Both the position numbers and the translations under genes were made by a program. Below, in pieces: positions 1-8,198 of a stretch of DNA of 44,171 nt. The notes under the pieces are model-generated. The model searched no databases and was not told the DNA's origin. It saw only the letters and a list, made by a program, of their open reading frames with translations. This stretch comes from Cohnella nanjingensis (GTDB taxonomy: Bacteria; Bacillota; Bacilli; Paenibacillales; Paenibacillaceae), in assembly GCF_014212125.1 (NCBI RefSeq), contig NZ_JACJVP010000040.1, positions 1-44,171 on the forward strand. The letters are read 5' to 3'. Numbering within the stretch: the first letter of the stretch is position 1; the number at the start of each line of letters is the position of its first letter.

Positions 1-74
1 TACAGCGGCGAAAGACGCGCCTCAGCCTGCTCCAACGATAGAATGTATCGTTACAGCGGCGAAAGACGCGCCTC
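1..74. repeat. Two 23-bp direct repeats, period 51 bp
   Basis: The same 23 bases (beginning TACAGCGGCG) occur at 1-23 and 52-74, giving a period of 51 bp. The first copy starts at the window edge, so the array may continue upstream. No open frame of note covers it. It lies downstream of the terminator that ends the DUF445 transcript. Function unknown; probably an intergenic minisatellite. Confidence 0.8.
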
Positions 75-117
75 CTCGCTCATAACCGACTGCCGCCGAA
101 TTTGCCGAACGGCTCAC

Positions 118-149
118 AAAAAAGGAACCGCCCGCGGCGGTTCCTTTTT
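118..149. terminator. Bidirectional intrinsic terminator after the DUF445 gene
   Basis: An A-run, a perfect GC-rich stem (AAGGAACCGCC pairing with GGCGGTTCCTT around a CGC loop) and a T-run lie here. It has U-tracts in both directions. It is about 120 nt beyond the stop codon of the minus-strand DUF445 gene and would end that transcript. Confidence 0.85.
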
Positions 150-272
150 AACGTTTCCATTCTTGGTCTCCATTCTAGATTAGCTTCTCTCTCCCGCTAA
201 AACCCTTTGGCGCCCCAGTCCGTACGTCCGTGCGCCCATGCGCCCATGCGCCTACTGACGCGCGAGCATTCA

Positions 273-1514
273 TCACATCAGCAGGTTAATGCCCTCCAGG
301 ATCAGCCCGATCAAGAACCCGCACACGGCGCCATTGACCCGGATCCACTGCAGGTCCCCGCCTACTTTCTCCTCCATCATGCGGATGAGCGAAGCGTTGT
401 CGAGCTTGTCGATATTCTCCTTGACCAGCTTGCCGATCTTCCAGTGGTTGTCCTCAACGATCTGCGTGATCTTCGTCTGAAGCCAGGTCTGAATGCCATC
501 CACGATCGCGGGATCCTCCCGCAAGCGGGAGAGCAGACTCGTCAGCGCCGGCTGCACGAATCGTTCGGCGTAGGCGGGGTCTTGAACGAAAGCGGCGGCC
601 TTGCCCTTCAACTCTTCGACCCAACCGTACAGGTAGCGTTCCAGCATGTCGCCGTCGGTCAAGCTCGCCTTCCAGCGCTCCAGCTCCGCCAGCACGGCAG
701 GCTGCTCGGGCAGTCCGGCTATCGCGGCGCGCATCTCGTCCAGCACCAGCTGCCGCAGCGGGTGAGCCTCATCCTCCCGCATCTCTCTCAGCGTGGACAG
801 GATCGCCCCTTGCAGCAGGGTCCCGAGCTTCTCTTCGCTCATGAAGCCGACGAACGCGTTGACGGCGAAGCCCATGAAGCCGCCGGCCTGCATGTTCCCG
901 AGCGCGGAAGCGGCCATCGTCCCGAGCTGCTGCCGGATCTGCGGACGCGAGACGAAGCCGTCGGCCTTCGCCAGGAGAAAGCCCAGCGCCTGCTCCTCGT
1001 AGCCGCGGGCAAGCGCCTCTTCCGCGATCTTCCGCAGCGCCGCCGCCGTATCGATCGCTCGGATGCGGCCGCCTAGCTCTTGCGCGACGAACGGCACGAC
1101 GCGTTCGACCGGCACATGGCGCACCAGATACTCGCTGACGCGGACGACGACGTTCGTCGCTTCCGGCAGATGCGACTCGACCATCGCCAGCAGCCGGTCT
1201 CCGATCCGGAGGTCGGACGTCTTGCGGATGATGCTCTCTTTGGTCAGCAGTTCGTTCTCCATCGCGGAGACGAGCGACCGGACGACCTTGTCGCGGTTGC
1301 GGGGCAACAGCGCGGTGTGCGGGATCGGGATGCCGAGCGGGTGGCGGAAGAGCGCCGTGACGGCGAACCAGTCGGCGAGCCCGCCGACGAGTCCGGCTTC
1401 GAATCCCCCGTGCAAGAGGGCGCCCGGCCAGCCCCCCAGCGGGAAGGTGGCGAGGAACCCCGCCCCCATGACGCCGAGCGAGATCGCGGCCGTATGTTTG
1501 GCTTGTCCTGGCAT
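273..1514 (-). CDS. DUF445 family membrane protein
   Basis: A 413-residue protein of the DUF445 (YheB/YjiN-like) family; the molecular function is not known. Seen in the sequence: a hydrophobic N-terminus (about residues 8-28), the family-typical region FEAGLVGGLADWFAVTALFR followed by a histidine/proline segment and LLPRNRDK, a long amphipathic helical middle, and a final hydrophobic helix ending GLILEGINLLM. This fits a protein anchored in the membrane at both ends with a helical body. The ATG is preceded by AAGGAGT with about 7 nt spacing. A terminator at 1593-1640 separates it from ltaS upstream, so it is probably transcribed alone. Family call is firm; role is unknown. Confidence 0.85.
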   Translation of the reverse strand: MPGQAKHTAAISLGVMGAGFLATFPLGGWPGALLHGGFEAGLVGGLADWFAVTALFRHPLGIPIPHTALLPRNRDKVVRSLVSAMENELLTKESIIRKTSDLRIGDRLLAMVESHLPEATNVVVRVSEYLVRHVPVERVVPFVAQELGGRIRAIDTAAALRKIAEEALARGYEEQALGFLLAKADGFVSRPQIRQQLGTMAASALGNMQAGGFMGFAVNAFVGFMSEEKLGTLLQGAILSTLREMREDEAHPLRQLVLDEMRAAIAGLPEQPAVLAELERWKASLTDGDMLERYLYGWVEELKGKAAAFVQDPAYAERFVQPALTSLLSRLREDPAIVDGIQTWLQTKITQIVEDNHWKIGKLVKENIDKLDNASLIRMMEEKVGGDLQWIRVNGAVCGFLIGLILEGINLLM

Positions 1515-1592
1515 GATGTACTCCTTCTAACTAGGTATGATAGGGAAACGCATAGATCCTCATAGGCTTATATTACCCTCGATGCAGCCAGA

Positions 1593-1640
1593 ACAAAAGC
1601 AAAGACGGTCCGCAGGGAATCCCGCCCCCGCAGACCGCCT
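1593..1640 (-). terminator. Probable intrinsic terminator of the ltaS transcript
   Basis: On the minus strand an imperfect stem (AAGGCGGTCTGCGGG pairing with a nearly complementary arm) is followed by TTTGCTTTTGTT. It lies beyond the 51-bp repeat array downstream of ltaS and just before the DUF445 gene. The stem has a few mismatches or G-U pairs. Confidence 0.6.
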
Positions 1641-1653
1641 TCCATTTCCTATC

Positions 1654-1912
1654 GCGAATGCGAGCTCGCCCGATGACCGTTCAGGCTCTCCGCTTACTCC
1701 TTCTTGCGATGCGAGCTCGCCCGATGACCGTTCAGGCTCTCCGCTTACTCCTTCTTGCGATGCGAGCTCGCCCGATGACCGTTCAGGCTCTCCGCTTACT
1801 TCTTCTTGCGATGCGAGCTCGCCCGATGACCGTTCAGGCTCTCTGCTTACTCCTTCTTGCGATGCGAGCTCGCCCGACGACCGTTCCGGCTCCTCGCTTA
1901 CTTCTTGGCGTC
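1654..1912. repeat. Five-copy 51-bp tandem array overlapping the 3' end of ltaS
   Basis: Five head-to-tail units with exact 51-bp spacing; the marker palindrome GCGAGCTCGC recurs with its CGAGCTCG core at 1661, 1712, 1763, 1814 and 1865. The unit nearest ltaS contains the last codons and stop codon of that gene (AAGAAGTAA on the minus strand). The other units carry near-copies of the same end (for example AAGAAGGAGTAA). The unit diverges most next to the gene and is nearly identical among the outer copies, as expected for recent expansion by slippage or unequal crossover. Both strands stay open through it only because 51 is a multiple of three. Confidence 0.9.
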
Positions 1913-3781
1913 TCCGTCCGTCCCCTGCAACGCCGGCAGCTGCGCGGCGAAGCTGTCGGACATATTCAGCAGCTTCAGCGCCCGGTCGTACTCCGATTCG
2001 GCCGAACCGTTCGCCAACACGCCGTTGTCCAGGACGCTGAAGTTCGTGCCGTCCTCGTAGGAGATGCCCGGCAAAAACACGCTCTTGTCGTTGATGAAAG
2101 ATCCCGTCGGCAGGAAGTGCCGCATCGGCAGCAGATTCGTATCCTGATTGAACAAGTCTTCGCCGAAGTGGATCTGGTCCTTCAGCGATACGCCCAGCAG
2201 ATTCGCTACGGTCGGGAGAATATCCACCTGGCCGCCCGTCTTGTCGAAGACGGCGGGCGCCGATACGCCCGGCGCATGCACGATGAACGGAATGTTGAAC
2301 ATGTCCGTATATCCGTATTCCCGGCCGAACATCCCCTGCATCAGCTCTTTCTCTTTGTTGCTCAAGGAGTAGAGCGGCAGACCTTGGTGGTCGCCGTAGA
2401 ATACGATCACGCTGTCGTCCCAGAGGCCCTGCGCCTTCAGGCCGTCGATGAATTGTCCCATCGCATAGTCGGCATAGTTCTGGGCACGAATATAGTTGCC
2501 GACGAGCGTCCCGTCGAACCGCTCCGGAAGCCGAATCTTCGCCTTCTCGTCCGGAATCTTGTACGGATGGTGCGCGCTCATCGAGATGACCATCGCATAG
2601 AACGGCTGCCGGTCTTGGTCCATGCGGGCAAGCTCCGGCACCGTCTTCGCGAACAGCACCTCGTCGGACGCGCCGAACGCGATATGATCGTCGTCTCCGT
2701 AGAAGGCTTTGTCGTAGTACTTATCGAAGCCGATCGCCTTGTACAGCTCCGAACGGTTCCAGAAGTCCACGCTATTCGTATGGAAGGTCGCCGTCTTGTA
2801 GCCGTTCGCGGACATCGCCTTCGGCAGGCTCGGCAGGTCCTTATCCATATAGGCCGACGAAGTCGCCGCTTCGTGATGCGGCACGTACAAGGACGTATTC
2901 ACGACGAACTCCGCGTCCGAGGTCGTGCCTTGGCCGACGCTCGTATAGAAGTTGTTGAAGTACAAGTTGTCTTTGGCCAATCTGTTGATATTGGGCGTAA
3001 TCTCTTGACCGTCGATCGTCAACCCGATCAGGAAGTTCTGGAACGATTCCATCTGCACGACAATGAGATTCTTGCCGCGCGCGGCGCCGAAGTAGCGGGG
3101 CGACGCCGGCTCCCGAATCCCTTTGACCTCGTCGACCGCGCTCTGCGTGATCTCCGACTTGTCGATCATCGGCTGCTTCTCCGTCGTGTCGGCGAAGATG
3201 GTGTACACCTCGTAATTCAGGATGCCCATGCCCTCGGCTTTCTTGTTCTCGTTCATGCTGGCGTGGTTCGGCCAGACGTTGAACACGCACAGGGCGGCCG
3301 ACACGATGAACGCGCCGAGCAGCGCGGTGCGGTTCGCCTTGCGCCGCGTGCCTAGGTCCTTGAGCTTGGCGATGTTCTTAGGCCGGATCATATAGATGCC
3401 GAGCACGATAATATCGATGAAGATCAGCAGATAGTACGGGTCCAGCAGCGAATAGGTGCTCTCGCCGACCTTGGCGACTTTGTCCGCCTGCTCCAGCGCA
3501 TGATACGTGACGATGATGCCATAATATTTGTAATACATCAGCACGGAGAAATACAGGATGGTTATGAGCAGATTGACTAGCATGTAATACAGAAACTTCC
3601 GCTTCGACGCGAACCATTCGATCGCGATGAACAGCATGAGGATGAACGGAATCTCCGTTAGCGCCGTCATCCACGAGGGGCCGCCGTCAAAGATGACGAA
3701 CCAGGCCAATGCGCCCTTCAGCAGAAGAATCAGCGTGAAGAAGACCATCGGCTTGCTCCGGATTTCGGACCACAGTCGCAT
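1898..3781 (-). CDS. ltaS: Lipoteichoic acid synthase (LtaS-type sulfatase-fold phosphoglycerol transferase)
   Basis: A 627-residue polyglycerol-phosphate synthase that polymerises glycerol phosphate from phosphatidylglycerol onto a glycolipid anchor outside the membrane. Five hydrophobic segments lie in about residues 12-170, then an extracellular sulfatase-fold domain. Seen there: the metal-binding E245 in MESFQN, the catalytic threonine (T287) in GQGTTSD, the later YGDHQG motif, and a YTDMFNIPFIVHAPG segment typical of the family. The start chosen is the ATG at 3781, with GGAAGG about 10 nt upstream; the frame is open further upstream but without a ribosome site. The gene sits behind a promoter at 3915-3943 and a terminator-like leader structure. 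The processing motif between membrane and catalytic domains was not identified. Confidence 0.93.
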   Translation of the reverse strand: MRLWSEIRSKPMVFFTLILLLKGALAWFVIFDGGPSWMTALTEIPFILMLFIAIEWFASKRKFLYYMLVNLLITILYFSVLMYYKYYGIIVTYHALEQADKVAKVGESTYSLLDPYYLLIFIDIIVLGIYMIRPKNIAKLKDLGTRRKANRTALLGAFIVSAALCVFNVWPNHASMNENKKAEGMGILNYEVYTIFADTTEKQPMIDKSEITQSAVDEVKGIREPASPRYFGAARGKNLIVVQMESFQNFLIGLTIDGQEITPNINRLAKDNLYFNNFYTSVGQGTTSDAEFVVNTSLYVPHHEAATSSAYMDKDLPSLPKAMSANGYKTATFHTNSVDFWNRSELYKAIGFDKYYDKAFYGDDDHIAFGASDEVLFAKTVPELARMDQDRQPFYAMVISMSAHHPYKIPDEKAKIRLPERFDGTLVGNYIRAQNYADYAMGQFIDGLKAQGLWDDSVIVFYGDHQGLPLYSLSNKEKELMQGMFGREYGYTDMFNIPFIVHAPGVSAPAVFDKTGGQVDILPTVANLLGVSLKDQIHFGEDLFNQDTNLLPMRHFLPTGSFINDKSVFLPGISYEDGTNFSVLDNGVLANGSAESEYDRALKLLNMSDSFAAQLPALQGTDGDAKK

Positions 3782-3813
3782 GGCGAGTCGCCTTCCTTTC
3801 CTTCCATTCGCAT

Positions 3814-3851
3814 AAAAAAAAGGGCTGCTGCTTAATAATCGAGCGGGCCCT
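3814..3851 (-). terminator. Terminator-like hairpin in the ltaS leader
   Basis: On the minus strand GGGC..GCT pairs with AGC..GCCC (internal loops cc/agca), followed at once by eight T residues. It lies between the promoter (3915-3943) and the ltaS start codon, about 33 nt upstream of the ATG. It could act as an attenuator, or the stem may be too weak to stop transcription. Confidence 0.45.
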
Positions 3852-3914
3852 CTGCGATAAATCGTGGTAGCAATCGCGAAAGATCGCGAATCGCGTTCGT
3901 GAAAGATAGTGATT

Positions 3915-3943
3915 ATTATGCTATGCGGGCGGAGAGGTGTCAA
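3915..3943 (-). promoter_or_regulatory. Sigma-A type promoter of ltaS
   Basis: On the minus strand TTGACA (3938-3943), a 17-nt spacer and CATAAT (3915-3920). The predicted transcript start near 3908 gives a leader of about 127 nt, rich in CGCG-containing short repeats. Confidence 0.7.
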
Positions 3944-4188
3944 AAGACATAGGGTTGACGATAGCGCCGATTGAAGCGGCTATCCGCCGCCCCGTTAACG
4001 CAGCGTTCCTGATTCGTCGAATTGCTTGAAAAGGCGGCGTTTTCGGCGCTCCCCGATTCCTTACCCGTAAGAGGATGGGTTGAAAATAGGCAAAAGCGGA
4101 AATCCGGCATCCTTTTCGGCTTGCTGGGTACATATTGAACAGGCCAAGAGCCAGGCTGACCAAACTTAGACAAGGAGGGACGTTATCG
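3944..4188 (+). other. Intergenic region upstream of mgtE
   Basis: Divergent spacer between ltaS and mgtE. I looked for an M-box (Mg2+ riboswitch), which precedes mgtE in some Bacilli, and did not recognise its conserved GGUGAGGCUCCU core. No convincing promoter hexamers were found by eye. A short hairpin around TTACCCGTAA and the AAGGAGGG ribosome site are the only clear elements. Confidence 0.5.
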
Positions 4189-5523
4189 ATGCTCCAGGAG
4201 CTGAAGTCTTTGTTGAACGCAAACGACCGGGACGCGTTAGAGGAATACATCGCCCGGATTCAGCCGTACGATCTTGCGGAGATGTTCATGCAATTGGACT
4301 TGAAAGACCAGGTCCGATTGTTCGCCGATCTTCCGATATCGCTGAGCGCGGAGATCATGGAATACATGGAACCGGATGCCCAGTACCGCATATTGAATCG
4401 AAGCAGCGCCGATGCGGCATCCTCCCTGCTGAACGAAATGTCCAGCGACAGCGTCGTGGATCTGCTATTAGCCATCCATCCCCATCAAGCGGAAAAAATG
4501 ATGGGCTCCTTGCCCCCCGATTATAGGGAAAAGATAAGCACCTTGATGAACTTCGCTCCCGACTCGGCCGGAAGTCTGGCTACGGTGGACTATATCTCCG
4601 CGCGCAATGCCTGGACCGTCGACCAGACCCTGCAGCATGTCCGGAAAGTGGGGCGCGAGGCGGAGATTGTATCGTATATCTACGTGCTGGATACCTACGG
4701 CAAGCTAATCGGCATCATCTCGCTTAAAGATCTGATCCTGGCGCAGCCGGAGACGCTGCTGGAAGCGATCATGAAGGAAGACATCGTGACGGTCCCTGCG
4801 GAGATGGACCAACAAGAAGTCGCTTCTATTTTATCCAAGTACGATTTGTATGCGATTCCCGTCATCACGCAGGACCATCGCATGATCGGGATTGTCACCG
4901 TAGACGACCTGATCGACGTCATCCACGAGGAAGCCACCGAGGACATCCAGAAGTTAGGGGGCAGCCAACCCTTAGAGGAGCCGTATTTCAAAAACTCCAT
5001 ATGGAGCCTGTTCCGGAAGCGCATCGGATGGCTGCTTATTCTGTTTGTCGCGGAGGCTTATACGGGGAACGTGCTCCGGCATTATGAGGAGACCCTTAAT
5101 GAAGTCGTGGCTTTATCCTTCTTTATTCCTTTGCTGATCGGGACCGGGGGAAACTCGGGCACGCAAATCGTCACGACGCTGGTCCGCGCGCTAGGCATGG
5201 GCGAAGTGAAATTCAAAGATATTTTTAAAGTCATTCGAAAAGAAATATTCACGGGATTCTTTCTTGGTCTGTGCATGGGGACCGTGGCGTTTTTCAGGGC
5301 GCAGTTTTTGGGCGTCGGCTTCGATATCGGGACCGTCGTGGCGATTACCGCGATCTTCATTGTCATCTGGTCTTCTCTCGTCGCAGCCGTTCTGCCGCTC
5401 GTTCTGAATCAATTCAAAGTGGACCCCGCCGTTGTATCGGGGCCCTTCATTACGACATTAGTAGACGGTACCGGATTGGTCATTTATTTCTCGATGGCCA
5501 GAATGATCTTGCATGTAGGCTGA
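4189..5523 (+). CDS. mgtE: Magnesium transporter/channel MgtE
   Basis: A 444-residue MgtE-family Mg2+ channel, close to the usual length of about 450. Order of domains: helical N domain (about 1-130), a tandem CBS pair (about 135-255) that senses cytosolic Mg2+ in this family, a connecting helix, and a five-helix pore domain (from about 280). The pore domain shows the family signature GTGGNSGTQ and the DPAVVSGPFITTLVDGTGL stretch, whose second aspartate lies in the ion path in characterised homologues. The ATG follows AAGGAGGG with about 8 nt spacing. The gene is divergent from ltaS and convergent with the amino acid importer. No Mg2+ riboswitch was recognised upstream. Confidence 0.93.
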   Translation: MLQELKSLLNANDRDALEEYIARIQPYDLAEMFMQLDLKDQVRLFADLPISLSAEIMEYMEPDAQYRILNRSSADAASSLLNEMSSDSVVDLLLAIHPHQAEKMMGSLPPDYREKISTLMNFAPDSAGSLATVDYISARNAWTVDQTLQHVRKVGREAEIVSYIYVLDTYGKLIGIISLKDLILAQPETLLEAIMKEDIVTVPAEMDQQEVASILSKYDLYAIPVITQDHRMIGIVTVDDLIDVIHEEATEDIQKLGGSQPLEEPYFKNSIWSLFRKRIGWLLILFVAEAYTGNVLRHYEETLNEVVALSFFIPLLIGTGGNSGTQIVTTLVRALGMGEVKFKDIFKVIRKEIFTGFFLGLCMGTVAFFRAQFLGVGFDIGTVVAITAIFIVIWSSLVAAVLPLVLNQFKVDPAVVSGPFITTLVDGTGLVIYFSMARMILHVG

Positions 5524-5572
5524 TGGCTCCGCACAAGCTTCATGAAGGCGGAAGCCGGCCCAGCACCGAGCG

Positions 5573-6310
5573 CTACAGCACCTTCGACAGAAACAGCTTG
5601 GTCCGCTCTTGCCGCGGCGACTCGAACATCTCGCGCGGGACGCCTTCCTCTACGATCGCGCCCTGCTCCATGAACAATAAGCGGTCGCCCACCTCGCGCG
5701 CGAAGCCCATCTCGTGGGTGACGACGACCATCGTCATCCCCTCCGCCGCCAGCGTCTTCATGACCGCCAGCACCTCGCCGACCATCTCCGGATCGAGCGC
5801 CGACGTCGGCTCGTCGAACAGCAGAATCTCCGGCTCCATCGCCAGCGCCCGGGCGATGGCGACGCGCTGCGCCTGGCCGCCGGACAGCGACTCCGGCTTC
5901 GCGTCCGCCTTCTCCGTCAGCCCTACCTTCGCCAGCAGCGCCAGCGCCTTGGCCTTCGCCTCCTCCGGCGGCCGCTTGCGCACCTGCACCGGCGCCAGCA
6001 TGACATTGTCCAGCACGCTCATATGCGGGAACAGGTTGAACCGCTGGAACACCATCCCCACTTCCGCGCGGACGGCCGCGATATCGACGCCCTTCGCCGT
6101 CAGCGATTGCCCCTTGATCCGGACGTCTCCGCCATCCGGACGCTCCAGCAGGTTCATGCAGCGCAGCAGCGTGGACTTCCCCGAGCCGGAAGGCCCGATC
6201 ACCACGACCACCTCTTGGCGCCGCACCGCCAGATCGATGTCGCGCAGAACCACGTTCGAACCGTACGACTTGGTAATGCCGTTCATCTGAATGAGCGGAC
6301 TCGTCTCCAT
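5573..6310 (-). CDS. Polar amino acid ABC transporter, ATP-binding protein (GlnQ-type)
   Basis: A 245-residue ATPase that powers the importer formed with the next two genes. Walker A GPSGSGKST is at 39-47, the signature LSGGQ at 142-146, Walker B LLFDEP at 163-168, followed by TSALDP and a switch histidine in VVTHEMGFA. Length and sequence match the PAAT (GlnQ/ArtP/HisP) ATPases. The ATG has GAGGAGGG upstream, and the gene begins 4 nt after the permease stop codon, so the two are coupled. It is last in the operon (binding protein, permease, ATPase) and convergent with mgtE, with no clear terminator in the 49-nt gap. Confidence 0.92.
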   Translation of the reverse strand: METSPLIQMNGITKSYGSNVVLRDIDLAVRRQEVVVVIGPSGSGKSTLLRCMNLLERPDGGDVRIKGQSLTAKGVDIAAVRAEVGMVFQRFNLFPHMSVLDNVMLAPVQVRKRPPEEAKAKALALLAKVGLTEKADAKPESLSGGQAQRVAIARALAMEPEILLFDEPTSALDPEMVGEVLAVMKTLAAEGMTMVVVTHEMGFAREVGDRLLFMEQGAIVEEGVPREMFESPRQERTKLFLSKVL

Positions 6311-6314
6311 GCGG

Positions 6315-6968
6315 TCACACCCTCCTCTCGATGTAGCCGAGCAGCTTGCTCAGCGAGTAAGTGAGGATGAAGTAGATGAGCGCCGCCGTCAGATAGGGCT
6401 CCCATACGCGCAGATACTGGCCCTTCATCGCATTGCTCCAGTACATCAGCTCCGGCACCGCGATCCAGGCGACCAGCGAGGAGTCCTTGATCAGGACGAT
6501 GAATTCGTTGCCGAAGGCCGGGATCATCCGCTTCACCGCCTGCGGCAGGATGACGAAGCGCATCGCCTGCCGGCGCGTCAGCCCAAGCGAATAGGCGGCT
6601 TCGCGCTGGCCGGCGTCGATCGACTGGATGCCCGCCCGGTAGATCTCGGCCGTGTAGGCCGCGCAGTTCAATCCGAGCGCCGCGATCGCCGCGACGACGC
6701 CGTTAGTCGTCCCGAGGATCGGCGGGATCAGGATGAAGTGCACGATCAGCACCTGCAGGATAAGAGGCGTCCCCCGGAAAAAGTTGATGTACGCGCTTAC
6801 CGGCCACCGCAGCGCTCGCACCGACGACATCTTGCCGAAGCCGACGCCGAGACCCAGCGCCGAGCCCACGACGATCGCCGCCAGCGAGATGCCGATCGTC
6901 AGCAGCGTACCTTTCAGCAGTTGGGGCGCGTAATATTCAATGATGTCAAACCGAAAATCCATCTGCAC
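6315..6968 (-). CDS. Polar amino acid ABC transporter, permease protein
   Basis: A 217-residue inner-membrane permease of the HisM/GlnP family with about five membrane helices. The EAA-type loop that docks the ATPase is seen as REAAYSLGLTRRQAMRFVILPQA. The stretch NFFRGTPLILQVLIVHF is typical of the PAAT family. Only one permease gene is present, so the channel is probably a homodimer. It starts 65 nt after the binding-protein stop; a hairpin lies in that gap. Ribosome site AGGAGGG is present just before the ATG. Confidence 0.92.
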   Translation of the reverse strand: MQMDFRFDIIEYYAPQLLKGTLLTIGISLAAIVVGSALGLGVGFGKMSSVRALRWPVSAYINFFRGTPLILQVLIVHFILIPPILGTTNGVVAAIAALGLNCAAYTAEIYRAGIQSIDAGQREAAYSLGLTRRQAMRFVILPQAVKRMIPAFGNEFIVLIKDSSLVAWIAVPELMYWSNAMKGQYLRVWEPYLTAALIYFILTYSLSKLLGYIERRV

Positions 6969-6981
6969 CCCTCCTTACGGC

Positions 6982-7019
6982 AAGAGCATGCGCAGGCGAT
7001 TGCCCTGCCGCATGCTCTT
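6982..7019 (-). promoter_or_regulatory. Intercistronic hairpin between binding protein and permease
   Basis: An 11-bp perfect stem (AAGAGCATGCG with CGCATGCTCTT), extended by CAGG/CCTG with a one-base bulge, lies in the 65-nt gap. There is no U-tract, so it is more likely an mRNA-stabilising or processing element that keeps the binding protein in excess, as is common in such operons. Confidence 0.65.
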
Positions 7020-7033
7020 CGCGCGTTCCCCGG

Positions 7034-7888
7034 TTATTTGGTCTTCAGCAGGTCGGTCGTGTCCGGCTCGACGCCGAGCCACTTCTTGTACATCTCTTTG
7101 TAGGCGTCGCTGCTCCGAACCTTCTCGATCGCCGGATCGAGCTTGGCCTTCAGTTCGCTGCCCTTCGGCAGCATGATGCCGTAGTATTCCGATTGGAAGT
7201 TGGTCTTGTCGAACATCGCCTTGAACTTCTTGTCCGGATGGCTCTGGACGTAAGACTGCACGACGGCGAAGTCGGCGACCACCGCGTCTACCCCGCCTTT
7301 CTCCAGCTCCAGCAGCGCCACCGTATTGCTGTCGAACCGCTTCAAGCTCGCGTTGGTCTCCCCCATGATGCCCTTCATGAGCTCCTCCGCTGTCGTCGCG
7401 CCCTGGACGGCGACCTTCTTGTCCTTCAAATCCTGCGCATTCGCGATCGCGCTGTCCTCCTTGGTGAGGATCATATTGACCGATTCGAAGTACGGCATCG
7501 AGAAGTCGAACGTTCCCTTCCGGTCGTCCGTGATGGAGATGGCCGAGATGCCGGCGTCATACTTGTGCGTCTTGGACTCGAGGTCGGTGAAGAGCGGATC
7601 CCAACCGGCGTTCTCCAGCTTGTAGTCAAGGCCGGCTTCCTTCATGACCGCCTCCAGGAAGTCGACGTCGAAGCCGACGATCTTGTCCTTGTCCATGCTC
7701 TCCATCGGCGCGTAGCTCGCGTCCGTGCCGATCAGATACACCTTCGCGCCCGCTCCATCCGCGCTCGCGGTGCCGCCGGCCTCGCCGGCGCTCGGAGCGG
7801 CGCCTTCCTTGCCGTCGTCCTTCGCGCCGCAGCCTGCCGCGAACATCGTCAGCATCAGGGCCAACACGCCCCAAGACAGCTTCTTCAT
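7034..7888 (-). CDS. Polar amino acid ABC transporter, substrate-binding lipoprotein
   Basis: A 284-residue solute-binding lipoprotein (SBP_bac_3 type). The signal peptide ends in the lipobox FAAGC with the acylated cysteine at residue 20; an acidic/alanine-rich linker follows, then the two-lobed domain. Typical family features are GTDASYAPMESMD near the start, VGFDVDFLEAVMKEAG, DAGISAISIT and the C-terminal YKKWLG. The start is the ATG at 7888, with AGGGGGA 7 nt upstream; an upstream in-frame ATG lacks a ribosome site. It is first in the operon, behind the promoter at 7926-7955. The ligand cannot be read from the sequence; cystine is a guess from the adjacent cysK, and glutamine or arginine are equally possible. 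Confidence 0.92.
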   Translation of the reverse strand: MKKLSWGVLALMLTMFAAGCGAKDDGKEGAAPSAGEAGGTASADGAGAKVYLIGTDASYAPMESMDKDKIVGFDVDFLEAVMKEAGLDYKLENAGWDPLFTDLESKTHKYDAGISAISITDDRKGTFDFSMPYFESVNMILTKEDSAIANAQDLKDKKVAVQGATTAEELMKGIMGETNASLKRFDSNTVALLELEKGGVDAVVADFAVVQSYVQSHPDKKFKAMFDKTNFQSEYYGIMLPKGSELKAKLDPAIEKVRSSDAYKEMYKKWLGVEPDTTDLLKTK

Positions 7889-7925
7889 CGTTCGTCCCCC
7901 TACCGTCATCGGTATATTTATCCCG

Positions 7926-7955
7926 ATTTTAGCAGGAGAAAGATTCACATGGCAA
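7926..7955 (-). promoter_or_regulatory. Sigma-A type promoter of the amino acid importer
   Basis: On the minus strand TTGCCA (7950-7955), 18-nt spacer, TAAAAT (7926-7931), about 38 nt upstream of the binding-protein start. It sits at the edge of a strongly AT-rich stretch (about 7905-8060) that could act as an UP element or regulator site. Confidence 0.6.
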
Positions 7956-8159
7956 TTAAAATTTCATATAATGTTATTTAAATTAACATAAATGAGAACT
8001 AAAATCGATTATTCGGTTCCTAAATTACATGATATTTACATAAATATCGGACGGAATCTACAGATGAGGGTATCTTCCGCATTCGAATGCGAGGAAACCT
8101 CCCATATTGATGAAACGATACCGAGACCGGCATATACGCCGCCATCTCGCCAAAACGCC
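7956..8159. other. AT-rich intergenic region
   Basis: Between the importer promoter and the cysK terminator. The left half is very AT-rich; no gene, RNA or clear repeat was recognised. Confidence 0.5.
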
Positions 8160-8184
8160 AAAAAGGCCGCCCCGCCGGGCGGCC
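8160..8184 (-). terminator. Intrinsic terminator of cysK
   Basis: On the minus strand GGCCGCCC, loop, GGGCGGCC and TTTTT, 15 nt beyond the cysK stop codon. Confidence 0.85.
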
Positions 8185-8198
8185 CTCTCGTTGATTCG

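Noticed and set aside
1658..3355. A 565-codon plus-strand open frame starting inside the 51-bp repeats
   Set aside because: It is antisense to ltaS, has no ribosome site, reads as a repetitive start followed by Arg/His-rich low-information sequence, and exists because high GC keeps the opposite frame open.
3944..4188. M-box magnesium riboswitch before mgtE
   Set aside because: I could not find the conserved core or the expected paired regions; a covariance search would settle it.
3921..4250. Minus-strand open frames between ltaS and mgtE
   Set aside because: No ribosome site, no recognisable domain, and they overlap the ltaS promoter and the mgtE start.
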